From Siminovitchia sp047228825 (GTDB lineage Bacteria; Bacillota; Bacilli; Bacillales; Bacillaceae_C), in NCBI RefSeq assembly GCF_047228825.1, contig NZ_JBFEGN010000002.1, positions 1 through 64,000 on the forward strand: 64,000 bases of DNA, in the 5' to 3' direction. Both the position numbers and the translations under genes were made by a program. The notes beneath the pieces are model-generated. The model did no database searches. It saw only the letters and a list, made by a program, of their open reading frames with translations, and was not told where the DNA came from. Of the stretch, positions 52,719-61,677 are shown piece by piece. The first letter of the stretch is position 1; each line of letters begins with the position of its first letter.

Positions 52719-53504
52719 ATGCAAAAACAAGCGATCCAAAAAAATGAACGTGTCGAGGAAGTCTTTCATTTATTTATCAAGCATGTGCAAAATTTTTTAA
52801 AAGAAGCGAAGTTAAACCATGAAGAGTACACGAACTTTGTCAACTGGGCAGACCGCCTCGGGCGAGCCGGCGAGCTTCCCCTGTATGCCGATGTGTTCCT
52901 TGAATCCCATGTGCTCAGAGCCATGTATACAGATAAACCGGGAACCCAGCCGTCACTTTTGGGACCGTACTTTATTGAAGGGTCCCCCTTGGTCAAGAAA
53001 GAACCCGGAAAACCTTTCGTCTTGACGCAGCGGCCTGATGAAGCGGGTGAGGTGTTCCTATTTAAAGGCAATGTGAGCAGTACGGATGGCATGCCGCTCC
53101 CCAACACGCGCGTGGAAATGTGGCAAAATGACCATTCCGGAAAATATTCCGCTTTTGATTCGGATGCACCAAGATACAATCTGAGAGGGCATTTTTATAC
53201 GGATGAGAATGGGGATTTTGAAGTAAAAACAATCGTTCCTGTTCCTTATTCGATACCGGCAGACGGCCCGACAGGGGAGTTCCTGAAATATATGGATCAG
53301 CATCCGATGCGCCCGGCCCATCTGCACCTGATGTTTGAAGCCGAGGGACATGAAACGCTGATTACCCAGGTGTTTTTTGAAGGAGACAAGTGGCTGGAAA
53401 CAGACGTTGCTGACGGGGTGAGAACAGATCTTGTTACAAGGCTGGAAGATCATGGTGACCATAAAGAGGCTTCTTTGAATTTCGTCATGCGCCGGAATGA
53501 ATAG
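52719..53504 (+). CDS. catA: Intradiol ring-cleavage dioxygenase, probable catechol 1,2-dioxygenase
   Basis: 261 residues. An N-terminal helical dimerisation domain is followed by a beta-sandwich. Iron-binding residues are visible: the tyrosine in SGKYSAFD, the tyrosine in PVPYSIPADGPTG, and both histidines of RPAHLHLMF. It cleaves catechol between the hydroxyls to cis,cis-muconate. Hydroxyquinol dioxygenases look alike. However, the next genes encode a muconate cycloisomerase and an enol-lactonase, not a maleylacetate reductase, so catechol is favoured. Preceded by AGGGAGG. Confidence 0.9.
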   Translation: MQKQAIQKNERVEEVFHLFIKHVQNFLKEAKLNHEEYTNFVNWADRLGRAGELPLYADVFLESHVLRAMYTDKPGTQPSLLGPYFIEGSPLVKKEPGKPFVLTQRPDEAGEVFLFKGNVSSTDGMPLPNTRVEMWQNDHSGKYSAFDSDAPRYNLRGHFYTDENGDFEVKTIVPVPYSIPADGPTGEFLKYMDQHPMRPAHLHLMFEAEGHETLITQVFFEGDKWLETDVADGVRTDLVTRLEDHGDHKEASLNFVMRRNE

Positions 53505-53568
53505 CGGACATCAGGGGCAATGTACACATGCCCCTTTTTCCCGCTTTAACATAAGGGAGGAACTCGTC

Positions 53569-54711
53569 TTGTCCACTTTAAAAATCAAACGCATTACGAC
53601 AGAACTATTGGACGTACCCATTAAACGCCCACATCAATTTTCAACCGTAAAAGTATCCGACAAAAGCTTTGTACTGGTGAAGATTGAATTAAGCAACGGG
53701 GTAACAGGTATCGGAGAAGGAACGACACCGGGGATTTGGTGGAATGGTGAAAGTGTAGAAACGATGAAGCTCGTGATCGACCGGTATGCTGCTCCCCTAT
53801 TAGTAGAGGAAAAAGCTGCGTATGTGGAAAAGTTGCTGCAAAAATTGAACCGCCATATCCGGGGCAATGCCTTTGCCAAAGCTGCCGTGGAAATGGCCCT
53901 TTTCGATGCTCTTGGCAAAACATATCACGTACCGGTTCACCAATTGCTTGGCGGCCATCATCAGGACAAAATTCCGGTCAGATGGGCCCTTGCCTCCGGC
54001 ACGCCTGAAGGAGACATCGATGAAGCCAAGCGCCATGCGGCTGCGGGTAACTATGCCAACTTTAAAACGAAATCCGGACATGATGCTCCAGAAAATGATG
54101 CCAGGCGCAACATCCGCATTGCCGCTGGACTTCGCGGCCACTCTTCGATTGGCATTGATCCAAACGGTTCCTGGGACCGGATGACCGTCATGAAATGGAT
54201 GGATGCCTTTTTTGAGGCCGGGATCGACTTTCTGGAACAGCCGCTTCCCCCGCAGGATTTTGAAGGGCTGGCACGTCTGTCTTCCATGAAAAAAGTCCCC
54301 ATTATGGCTGATGAAAGCCTGGCTTCCGTTCAAGATGCCCTTCGCCTCGTGCAGGAAAAAGCAGCGGATATCTTTTCGTTAAAAATACATAAATCCGGCG
54401 GGATGAAAAATACAGTTAAAATAGCAGGGATTGCGGAGGCGGCCGGAATTTCCTGTTTCGGGGGAACCTCTCTGGAAAGCTCGATCGGTACCGCAGCATG
54501 CGTACATGCCTATGCCTCCATCCCGAATTTGGATTATGGGAGCGAGTTATTTGGCCCGGCCTGGCTGGCTGATGATTTGGTAAAAAATCCGCTTGTCATA
54601 AAAGAAGGGTATATACATGTACCGCATCATCCGGGTCTCGGGGTGGAGCTGGACGAAGCAAAAGTGGAAAAATACAAAAGAAAAGAAGAGAAAGGAGCAT
54701 TGGCAAAGTGA
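53569..54711 (+). CDS. catB: Muconate cycloisomerase
   Basis: About 380 residues from a TTG at 53569, 8 bases after AAGGGAGG. It belongs to the enolase superfamily: GIGEGTTPGIWWNGESVETM at the capping loop, the catalytic KxK in NFKTKSG, metal ligands in GIDPNG, DFLEQPL and MADESL, and the acid/base lysine in SLKIHKSGG. It turns cis,cis-muconate into muconolactone. Chloromuconate cycloisomerases are relatives, but nothing nearby points to chlorinated substrates. It overlaps the DUF3237 gene by four bases. Confidence 0.92.
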   Translation: MSTLKIKRITTELLDVPIKRPHQFSTVKVSDKSFVLVKIELSNGVTGIGEGTTPGIWWNGESVETMKLVIDRYAAPLLVEEKAAYVEKLLQKLNRHIRGNAFAKAAVEMALFDALGKTYHVPVHQLLGGHHQDKIPVRWALASGTPEGDIDEAKRHAAAGNYANFKTKSGHDAPENDARRNIRIAAGLRGHSSIGIDPNGSWDRMTVMKWMDAFFEAGIDFLEQPLPPQDFEGLARLSSMKKVPIMADESLASVQDALRLVQEKAADIFSLKIHKSGGMKNTVKIAGIAEAAGISCFGGTSLESSIGTAACVHAYASIPNLDYGSELFGPAWLADDLVKNPLVIKEGYIHVPHHPGLGVELDEAKVEKYKRKEEKGALAK

Positions 54712-55175
54712 GACATTTACCACCCCCCTCCCTCTCTTTTTTATGTGATATGGCGTTAACGGTTGAAGGAGCGCACTTCCCGGGAAAAACCCCTGTCGGC
54801 AACCGGCGGATCATCCGTGTAACCGGAGGTTCCCTCCGTGGAGACAAACTGGCTGCAGAGGTAATTCCAGGAGGGGATGATTGGATTACCGTACGGGATG
54901 ACGGCACGATTATCCAAGACGTACGGATCCTGCTCAGAACAGATGACGGAGAGCTGATTCTGATGACTTACAGAGGCATTCGCACCGGGGAGCCCGGAGT
55001 GCTTCAGCGCCTGGACAACAATGAAGAAGTTGACCCCGACGAGTACTACTTCCGCACCGCTCCCATTTTTGAAACGGCCTCTTCCAAATACGACTGGCTG
55101 AACCGGCGCCTGTTTGTGTCAAGAGGCATCAGGCTGCCTGGAAAAGTCAATTATTCCATCTATATGGTCGACTAA
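54708..55175 (+). CDS. DUF3237 (UPF0311) protein
   Basis: 155 residues from a GTG at 54708, overlapping the catB stop; AAAGGAG lies in front. It matches the DUF3237 family: ALTVEGAHFPGKTPVGNRRI, VTGGSLRGDKLAAEVIPGGDDWITVRDDGT and a closing NRRLFVSRGIRLPGKVNYSIYMVD. The fold is a small beta barrel with no assigned reaction. It is encoded exactly where the pathway needs a muconolactone isomerase, between cycloisomerase and enol-lactonase, and no CatC-like gene is present. I suspect it does that step. It could also be an accessory protein. Confidence 0.9.
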   Translation: MRHLPPPSLSFLCDMALTVEGAHFPGKTPVGNRRIIRVTGGSLRGDKLAAEVIPGGDDWITVRDDGTIIQDVRILLRTDDGELILMTYRGIRTGEPGVLQRLDNNEEVDPDEYYFRTAPIFETASSKYDWLNRRLFVSRGIRLPGKVNYSIYMVD

Positions 55176-55196
55176 AGTGGAAAGCGGGGAGATAAA

Positions 55197-56042
55197 ATGG
55201 GCACGTATATCACGACGAAAAAAGGACGGATTTTTTATATTCATGATACCCCCGGAAATAAAGGAACGATTATTGGGGTTCACGGGCTCACCGGCAATCA
55301 TAAACAGCTCCATTATGTTCAGGAAGCCCTTTCCGGAGCATACCGGTTTATCAGTTATGACATAAGAGGCCGCGGAAACAGCGGACCGGCGAATACCAAC
55401 AGTTCCATTGCGGCCCATGCCGAAGATCTGCTGGATCTGATAGATACCCTTCGGGTCGAACGTCCCATTCTGCTGGGCTATTCCATGGGGGGCTACATTT
55501 CTGCGCTCGTTGCCAGCAGGCTGCCCGGTGTGGAAGCCCTTGTTCTGCTTGACGGGGCCGGCTTGGCGGATCATGGCACAAGGGAACTGGTCCTTCCATC
55601 CTTGGAACGGTTGGAAAAAGCCTATTCTACGCCGGAGCAATATGTGGAAGAGGCAAGAAACTTGTATTCCAATCTTCAAATTGATTGGAACGAACATTTG
55701 GAGGAGATTGCAAGGTATGAAATCAAGGTAGAAGAGGGGATATGGAGGCATAAATCGGATCGGGCCTGTATCGAGCAAGATTTTGAAAGTTTTTATGATT
55801 TCCAGCCTGATCAAATATTTCCGCTGATTTCCTGCCCGGTTTTCCTTTTGATCGCAACAGGAAAGATAGGGGGAAAATGCCCGTTGTTTAAAGAAGAGGC
55901 GTATCACAAAGCAAAAGAGTTGATGAAAAACATACAAACAGAATACGCCCCGGTTAACCATTATGAACTTGTTTTTAATCAGCAACCGGAGGTTTTTGAA
56001 CGGATTCAGCGATTTTTATCTTCCAAGGAGGTAACATCATGA
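55197..56042 (+). CDS. pcaD: 3-oxoadipate enol-lactonase-like alpha/beta hydrolase
   Basis: 281 residues. Alpha/beta hydrolase features are VHGLTGNHKQLH (oxyanion hole), YDIRGRGNSGPA and the nucleophile elbow LGYSMGGYISAL (serine near residue 103). The last histidine is likely in PVNHYELVF. It should hydrolyse 3-oxoadipate enol-lactone to 3-oxoadipate. The assignment rests on family plus its place after muconate cycloisomerase. It overlaps the CoA transferase gene by four bases. Confidence 0.82.
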   Translation: MGTYITTKKGRIFYIHDTPGNKGTIIGVHGLTGNHKQLHYVQEALSGAYRFISYDIRGRGNSGPANTNSSIAAHAEDLLDLIDTLRVERPILLGYSMGGYISALVASRLPGVEALVLLDGAGLADHGTRELVLPSLERLEKAYSTPEQYVEEARNLYSNLQIDWNEHLEEIARYEIKVEEGIWRHKSDRACIEQDFESFYDFQPDQIFPLISCPVFLLIATGKIGGKCPLFKEEAYHKAKELMKNIQTEYAPVNHYELVFNQQPEVFERIQRFLSSKEVTS

Positions 56043-56731
56043 GTGCCTCAAAATTAATAGATGCAAAGGAAGCCATACAAAAGGCCGTACAATCGGGTGA
56101 TGTCATCATGGTTGGCGGGTTCGGACTGATCGGAAGCCCGTTGACATTGATTGACGAACTGACACGCCATGATGTCAAAGACCTGACCATCATCAGCAAC
56201 AATGTGGGGGAAGCCGGAAAAGGCTTGGGTCTTTTGCTGCGCCAGGGAAAAATCAAAAAGGCGGTCGGTTCCTATTTTACAAGCAACCGTGAAGTGGCCA
56301 AGTGGTATAACGAAGGAAAACTGGGGATTGAACTGCTCCCGCAAGGGACTTTTTCCGAAGCGATCCGGGCCGGCGGTGCGGGGATCGGAGGATTTTACAC
56401 AAAAACGGCTGTCGGAACGGAGTTGGCCAAAGAAAAAGAGACAAAAGTGATTGACGGAGAGACGTATCTTTTTGAAAAGGCATTGAAAGCCGATGTGGCC
56501 CTCATCCGTGCCAAAAAAGCAGACACAAAAGGCAATCTCGTCTATTATAAAACGGCCAGGAATTTCAATCCGATCATGGCTACAGCCGCGGACTATGTGA
56601 TTGCTGAAGTGGATGAAATTGTGGAAGACGGAGAACTGTCGCCGGAAGAAATCGTTACTCCCCATCTGTATGTAGATGCAATGGTCATGAGCCGTCTTGT
56701 TTTAACGAAAAAAGGGGTGGTCGAAGCATGA
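56039..56731 (+). CDS. pcaI: 3-oxoadipate CoA-transferase subunit A
   Basis: 230 residues, a class I CoA-transferase alpha subunit. Motifs are VMVGGFGLIGSPLTLIDEL, GEAGKGLGLLLRQGKIKK, GSYFTSNREV, ELLPQGTFSEAIRAGGAGIGGFYT and YYKTARNFNP. With subunit B it moves CoA from succinyl-CoA to 3-oxoadipate. Acetoacetate CoA-transferases (ScoA) are hard to tell apart by sequence. The operon decides for 3-oxoadipate. Confidence 0.9.
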   Translation: MSASKLIDAKEAIQKAVQSGDVIMVGGFGLIGSPLTLIDELTRHDVKDLTIISNNVGEAGKGLGLLLRQGKIKKAVGSYFTSNREVAKWYNEGKLGIELLPQGTFSEAIRAGGAGIGGFYTKTAVGTELAKEKETKVIDGETYLFEKALKADVALIRAKKADTKGNLVYYKTARNFNPIMATAADYVIAEVDEIVEDGELSPEEIVTPHLYVDAMVMSRLVLTKKGVVEA

Positions 56732-57378
56732 ACGTGAAAGAAAGGATTGCCAAGCGCGCAGCCAAAGAACTCACTCCCTATTCGATCATCAATCTCGGGA
56801 TTGGCATCCCGACCCTCGTTCCGGATTATTTGGATGAAAGCAAATATTATTTACACATAGAAAACGGTCTTCTGGGGGTTACTTCCGTAGAAGAAGACGA
56901 GATTGATCCGCTGCTTGTGAATGCGGGCAAGCTGCCGGTTGGCGAAGCGGCGGGAGCTTCCTATTTTCATAGTGCCGATTCTTTTGCCATGATCAGAGGC
57001 GGCCATGTGGATGTCGCCATTCTTGGTGCACTGCAGGTCGATGAACGGGGCCTTGTGGCGAACTGGGCCATTCCCGGCAAAGACATTATCGGTGTAGGAG
57101 GGGCGATGGACCTTTTGTCCGGAGCTAAAAAAATCATCATTACGATGAGCCATGTCTCAAAAGACGGTTCGCCGAAGTTTGTGGAACGCTGCACCTATCC
57201 CATTACGGCAACGAGGGTTGCAGATGTCATTATTACCGATCTGGCGGTCTTTCAATGGAAGCATGACGGCTATGAATGTATTGAACTGATGGGTAACGCC
57301 ACATTGAATGAAGTGAAAGAAAAAACAACGGCTTCTTTCCGTGTTAGTGAAGAGCTTTTGCAGATGGAGGGAAGCTGA
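56728..57378 (+). CDS. pcaJ: 3-oxoadipate CoA-transferase subunit B
   Basis: 216 residues. The catalytic glutamate is in the ENG motif of LHIENGLLGV near residue 48. Other motifs are YSIINLGIGIPTLVPDYL, HVDVAILGALQVDERGL, NWAIPGKDIIGVGGAMDLLSGAKK and FQWKHDGYECIEL. It overlaps both neighbours by a few bases (ATGA at the start, shared bases with the thiolase start), a sign of matched expression of the two subunits and thiolase. Confidence 0.9.
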   Translation: MNVKERIAKRAAKELTPYSIINLGIGIPTLVPDYLDESKYYLHIENGLLGVTSVEEDEIDPLLVNAGKLPVGEAAGASYFHSADSFAMIRGGHVDVAILGALQVDERGLVANWAIPGKDIIGVGGAMDLLSGAKKIIITMSHVSKDGSPKFVERCTYPITATRVADVIITDLAVFQWKHDGYECIELMGNATLNEVKEKTTASFRVSEELLQMEGS

Positions 57379-58586
57379 TGAACGAAGTGGTGATTGTAGA
57401 TGCGGTGCGGACGCCGATCGGGAGATACAAAGGAGCTTTAAAAGATGTCCGTCCGGATGATCTGGGTGCCATCGTCATTCAAGCATTGGTGGAGAGAAAC
57501 CCAAATTTGCCGCAGGAGGAGATTGATGATGTCATTTTTGGAAATGCCAACGGCGCCGGGGAGGACAACCGCAATGTAGCCCGGATGTCTCTGCTGCTGG
57601 CCGGATTGCCTGAAACGGTGCCTGGAACAACCATCAACCGGCTCTGCGGTTCGGGACTGGATGCCGTTAGCATGGCTGCTCGATCCATCCTGTCCGGAGA
57701 AGAAGAAATCATGATTGCCGGCGGAACGGAAAGCATGACAAGGGCGCCATTTGTCATGAAAAAGCCTGAACGGGAGTTTCCAAGGGGAAACATGGAATTA
57801 TTTGATACGACAATCGGATGGCGGTTTATCAACCCGAAAATACACGAGATGTACGGAACAGATTCCATGCCCCAAACAGCCGAAAATGTAGCAAAAAGAT
57901 ATGGAATCTCGCGGGAAGAGCAAGATGAATTTGCTTATGCAAGCCAGCAACGGGCGAAAGCCGCTATGGAGAATGGGCTATTTCGCGAGGAAATCGTCCC
58001 TGTTGAAGTGAAAGATAAAAAGGGGCGGAACATTACCGTGGATACAGACGAACACCCTCGACCAAACACAACGCTGGAGAAATTAAGCAGCCTGCCTCCT
58101 TTGTTTCCCGGCGGCACCGTTACGGCAGGCAATGCTTCCGGCGTGAATGACGGGGCGTCGGCGCTGCTCCTCATGAGCGCCAGGCGGGCAGAGGAGCTGG
58201 GGATGAAGCCGCTTGTCAAATTTACAGCGTGCGCAACAGCAGGAGTAGAGCCTGCCGTTATGGGTCTTGGTCCGATCTATTCCACTAGAAAGCTAATGGA
58301 GAGAACCGGATTAACCCCGCAGGATTTTGATCTCGTTGAGTTAAATGAGGCTTTTGCGTCGCAATCGCTGGAATGTATCAAACAGCTCGGTCTTGATATT
58401 GATAAAGTCAATGTAAATGGCGGCGCGATTGCACTGGGGCACCCCCTCGGTGCAAGCGGCGCCAGAATATTGACGACGTTAATATATGAAATGAAAAGAC
58501 GAGAGGAAAAAAGAGGACTGGCCACAATGTGCATAGGAGTTGGCCAGGGGATTTCAGTGGCTATAGAGAATACCGGATCTTCTTAA
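57378..58586 (+). CDS. pcaF: Thiolase, probable 3-oxoadipyl-CoA thiolase
   Basis: 402 residues with all thiolase active-site motifs: the acylated cysteine in TTINRLCGSGLDAVSMA, the histidine in NGGAIALGHPLGASGAR and the second cysteine in LATMCIGVGQG. It splits 3-oxoadipyl-CoA into succinyl-CoA and acetyl-CoA, the end of the beta-ketoadipate route. Sequence alone would also fit an acetyl-CoA acetyltransferase; the operon supports the first reading. Confidence 0.9.
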   Translation: MNEVVIVDAVRTPIGRYKGALKDVRPDDLGAIVIQALVERNPNLPQEEIDDVIFGNANGAGEDNRNVARMSLLLAGLPETVPGTTINRLCGSGLDAVSMAARSILSGEEEIMIAGGTESMTRAPFVMKKPEREFPRGNMELFDTTIGWRFINPKIHEMYGTDSMPQTAENVAKRYGISREEQDEFAYASQQRAKAAMENGLFREEIVPVEVKDKKGRNITVDTDEHPRPNTTLEKLSSLPPLFPGGTVTAGNASGVNDGASALLLMSARRAEELGMKPLVKFTACATAGVEPAVMGLGPIYSTRKLMERTGLTPQDFDLVELNEAFASQSLECIKQLGLDIDKVNVNGGAIALGHPLGASGARILTTLIYEMKRREEKRGLATMCIGVGQGISVAIENTGSS

Positions 58587-58635
58587 GCTTCCTTCCGATT
58601 TTTATCAACAAACAAAAATGTGCCAGCCCGTATAA

Positions 58636-58685
58636 AAACTGCCGTGGTGATCACCATTCATGATCATTGCGGCAGTTTCCCTTTT
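58636..58685 (+). terminator. Terminator of the aromatic operon
   Basis: AAACTGCCG (58636-58644) pairs with CGGCAGTTT (58670-58678) and a T run follows; GATCA/TGATC pair inside the loop. Confidence 0.7.
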
Positions 58686-58819
58686 TGGACATTGCGTTCA
58701 TCCCAAATCACGAAAGTTCCTTTTCAAAACATCATTTGCCAAATGTATATTCCCCAAAACCTCAAATAATAGTATAATAGTCCTGGACGCAACTTGAATT
58801 TAAAGGAGTGCAGGTTTAT

Positions 58820-60304
58820 TTGAATAAAAATTTCAGACTGCATCTTACCTTCATTATGATTATATTTTCTGTTTTTATATCTTTTGTCGTTGCGTTCATC
58901 AATCAAAATAACCTTAAAAATACACTGTTTGAAGCTCATAAATTGAAACTGGAGATGGTGGAAGAGAATATATTAAGCTCGCTGAATACGATTGACAAAG
59001 CGTACATGCTGTTTGATAAAAACATTGCCAGGGATATGGAATCTAAGTCTAAAGACCTATTGAAGCTGTATAAACAAAATCCTGACTTCAGTACTTGGGA
59101 TTTTACATCCTTAAAAAAACACATCGGCATGGATATTTACATCATAAACAATCGCAATGTCATTACTCACAGCAGTTACGAGCCGGATATCGGCCTTGAT
59201 TTTCGCAAATGCTGCGCGGAGTTTGCCAATTTGCTGAATATCAGGAGGAATGAAGGAAAGTTTGTGGATGACGGAATGGATATCCAACAAAGCAACGGAG
59301 AAATCAAAAAATTCAGCTATATTCCCACTCCTGACCGTAAATACATATTGCAACTTGGTGTTTCCCTGGAAGACGAAGAGATTTTTAGGCAATTCAATTA
59401 TTTTAAGGCAGAAGCGGAGCTTGAAAGAAAGTTCTCCATCATTGACTCCATTCGCATTTATAATAATGACGGTTATCTGATCGGAAGGAACACGATGGCA
59501 AGTGAAGATGTGAAATCTTCAACCCGCAAATGGGAAACATTTAAATCCGCGGCAAAAACACGAACACCACAAGAGATGAAAGGCCGGTATAACGGAAAAG
59601 ACGTAACGTATCGGTATGTTCCTTATGAGGCGGAAACGGCACGAGGGTATTCTACCAGCAGGGTTGTAGAAATTATTTATAACGAAGCTGATTTGCAGGA
59701 AGCATTGCATAAAAGCCGTAGCAAGTTTTTTTCTCGGCTGCTCATTATTTTTGCCGGAGCCATCATGATCTCCATGATCATTGCACGCTGGGTGGCGCGG
59801 CCGATGTATCTGGCCTTTCATGACAGCTTAACCGGGCTTAAAAATCGGGCGGCTTTTGAGGAGATCGTCAAACAAAAATTAAGCAATAAGAAACAAAGTT
59901 TGGCTTTAATGATGATCGATCTTGATAACTTTAAGCTTGTCAACGACCGCCTGGGCCATGTGGAGGGGGACCAAATTTTAAAAATGGCCGCTTATCGCAT
60001 TCAAAGATGTGCCGGCAAAGGGCATGAGTCCACAAGGCTTGGCGGTGATGAGTTTGCCGTCATTATCTCCGGCTTGGATGAAAACGGGATCCGATTCGTC
60101 GCTTCCTCTCTCATTAAGGACATTGACGAGCAATTTCGCGAATTGCGCCTCCGGTATCAGTTAAATATTTCTGTCAGCATCGGCATTGCTTTTGCGGAAG
60201 AGGAGGATGATTTGGAAAGCTTGTATGAAAATGCCGACCGTGCTTTATATGAATCCAAGAAAAATGGGAAAAACCAGTTTCAAATTTTCAAAAAAACGAG
60301 TTAG
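58820..60304 (+). CDS. Membrane-bound diguanylate cyclase (GGDEF)
   Basis: About 494 residues from a TTG at 58820, 11 bases after AAAGGAG. Two membrane segments (residues ~8-30 and ~305-325) enclose a large Cache-like extracytoplasmic sensor. The C-terminal domain has DSLTGLKNRAAFEE, MMIDLDNFKLVNDRLGH and an intact LGGDEF, so it should make c-di-GMP. The inhibitory RxxD site is missing; GKGH stands at that position, so product feedback there is unlikely. Preceded by a terminator and probably transcribed alone. Confidence 0.9.
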   Translation: MNKNFRLHLTFIMIIFSVFISFVVAFINQNNLKNTLFEAHKLKLEMVEENILSSLNTIDKAYMLFDKNIARDMESKSKDLLKLYKQNPDFSTWDFTSLKKHIGMDIYIINNRNVITHSSYEPDIGLDFRKCCAEFANLLNIRRNEGKFVDDGMDIQQSNGEIKKFSYIPTPDRKYILQLGVSLEDEEIFRQFNYFKAEAELERKFSIIDSIRIYNNDGYLIGRNTMASEDVKSSTRKWETFKSAAKTRTPQEMKGRYNGKDVTYRYVPYEAETARGYSTSRVVEIIYNEADLQEALHKSRSKFFSRLLIIFAGAIMISMIIARWVARPMYLAFHDSLTGLKNRAAFEEIVKQKLSNKKQSLALMMIDLDNFKLVNDRLGHVEGDQILKMAAYRIQRCAGKGHESTRLGGDEFAVIISGLDENGIRFVASSLIKDIDEQFRELRLRYQLNISVSIGIAFAEEEDDLESLYENADRALYESKKNGKNQFQIFKKTS

Positions 60305-60557
60305 GAGGGCATCCAATAAGTCGATCTTTCGGCTATTGAGGGTCCTTTTTGAATGTGCTTCGGTTTTGGCGCATGATTCTCTTGCGGCATTGAACATCGG
60401 GTAAAATAATCGTGAAAAGAACTGGTACCATGGAAGGGAGCCATCCAGGCTTGAGACGTCAACGGAAAACCTAAAGGATTCCAAATTTTTCTAGCTTGTA
60501 AAATGAAAATGAATTAGTAGTAGAATGTTAGTATGCTTGTTGGGGAGGATGAAGAGA

Positions 60558-60950
60558 ATGTGGAATGAGTTCAAGAAATTTGCCATTCAGGGGAATGTCC
60601 TGGATTTGGCGGTGGCGGTCGTAATCGGGGCAGCTTTTGGAAAAATCGTTTCATCGCTGGTGGATCATATTATTATGCCGATTGCCGGCATTCTGCTGGG
60701 TGGCTACAGTTTTGAAAAATTGGCGTTCCGAATGGGCGATGCTGTGATTCAATATGGCATGTTTATCCAAAGTGTTGTCGATTTCTTTATTATAGCGGCA
60801 GCCATTTTTGTCTTTATCAAGTTGTTCAGCAAGATGAAATTTGAGAAAAAGGAAGAAGAAGACGAAGAGGCCGATGTTCCTTCTGAAGTGGAATTGCTGT
60901 CGGAAATCCGTGATTTATTAAAAGCGGAAAAAAGAGAAGTGCAAGATTAA
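60558..60950 (+). CDS. mscL: Large-conductance mechanosensitive channel
   Basis: 130 residues from the ATG at 60558, after GGGGAGGATGAAGAG; a longer in-frame start at 60525 is not expected. The family opening MWNEFKKFAIQGNVLDLAVAVVIG is recognisable, with the pore helix followed by GKIVSSLVDHIIMPIAG, a loop and a second span, and the acidic C-terminal bundle (SEVELLSEIRDLLK). It opens under membrane tension to release solutes in hypo-osmotic shock. Confidence 0.95.
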   Translation: MWNEFKKFAIQGNVLDLAVAVVIGAAFGKIVSSLVDHIIMPIAGILLGGYSFEKLAFRMGDAVIQYGMFIQSVVDFFIIAAAIFVFIKLFSKMKFEKKEEEDEEADVPSEVELLSEIRDLLKAEKREVQD

Positions 60951-60956
60951 GTAAAA

Positions 60957-60983
60957 AGCAGCCGTGCACGGCTGCTCTTTTTT
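60957..60983. terminator. Bidirectional terminator between mscL and yceI-like gene
   Basis: AGCAGCCG (60957-60964) pairs with CGGCTGCT (60969-60976) around TGCA. T residues follow on the plus strand, with A residues before it serving the minus strand. Confidence 0.85.
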
Positions 60984-60992
60984 GATCACATC

Positions 60993-61526
60993 TTATTCAT
61001 TTTTGCTGGCCTGGATTTCCAAAGCAATTTTCACTTCGTCGCTCACTACAACGCCGCCTGTTTCCAGCGGGGCGTTCCAGGTCAAACCGTAATCGCTCCG
61101 TTTGATCGTTCCTTTTACGCTGAAGCCGGCTTTTTCGGCTCCGCTCATCGGGTCTTTCACTACACCGCCTGGTGTAACAGAAAATGTTTCCGTTTTGGTC
61201 ACGCCGTGCATGGAAACGTCGCCTGTTACCGCGTAGTGGCCGCTTTGCTTTTCGATATTGGTTGATTTGAATGTTAATGTCGGGTATTTTTCAACATCGA
61301 AAAAATCGGCAGAGCGCAGGTGGTTATCGCGGTCTTCGTTGCCTGTATCAATGCTTGCCACGTCGATTGAAAAAGAAATGTCGGCTGTTGTCAAATCTTC
61401 CGGGTCAGCTTTAATATCAGCAGAAAATTCATTGAAAGTTCCTTTCACCCTGGAAATCATCATATGCCGAATGGAAAATTCAACCTCACTGTGCGCTTTA
61501 TCAAGTGTCCATGTGGAAATTGTCAC
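60993..61526 (-). CDS. YceI-family lipocalin-like protein
   Basis: 177 residues from a GTG at 61526, after AAGGAGG. The YceI pattern is complete: WTLDKAHSEVEFSIRHMMISRVKGTFNEF, ASIDTGNEDRDNHLRSADFF, YPTLTFKST, GDVSMHGVTKT and FSVKGTIKRSDYGLTWN. The fold binds isoprenoid or fatty molecules in relatives. No signal peptide is seen, so it is likely cytoplasmic. The role in Bacillaceae is unknown. Confidence 0.92.
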   Translation of the reverse strand: MTISTWTLDKAHSEVEFSIRHMMISRVKGTFNEFSADIKADPEDLTTADISFSIDVASIDTGNEDRDNHLRSADFFDVEKYPTLTFKSTNIEKQSGHYAVTGDVSMHGVTKTETFSVTPGGVVKDPMSGAEKAGFSVKGTIKRSDYGLTWNAPLETGGVVVSDEVKIALEIQASKNE

Positions 61527-61677
61527 TACTATTCCTCCTTATTGGTTACAAAAAGTAAGTTTATGATGTAATTATAGTTAATAATCTTTTATTTGTAAAG
61601 AAAATGTTTTTTATTTTGACAAGCGTGGAGGAACGATGAATAATCAAATTATGGAAACAGGGAAAGGAATGGTTGCC

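Noticed and set aside
52719..53504. Hydroxyquinol 1,2-dioxygenase
   Set aside because: The downstream genes are muconate cycloisomerase and enol-lactonase and there is no maleylacetate reductase, so the catechol branch fits better.
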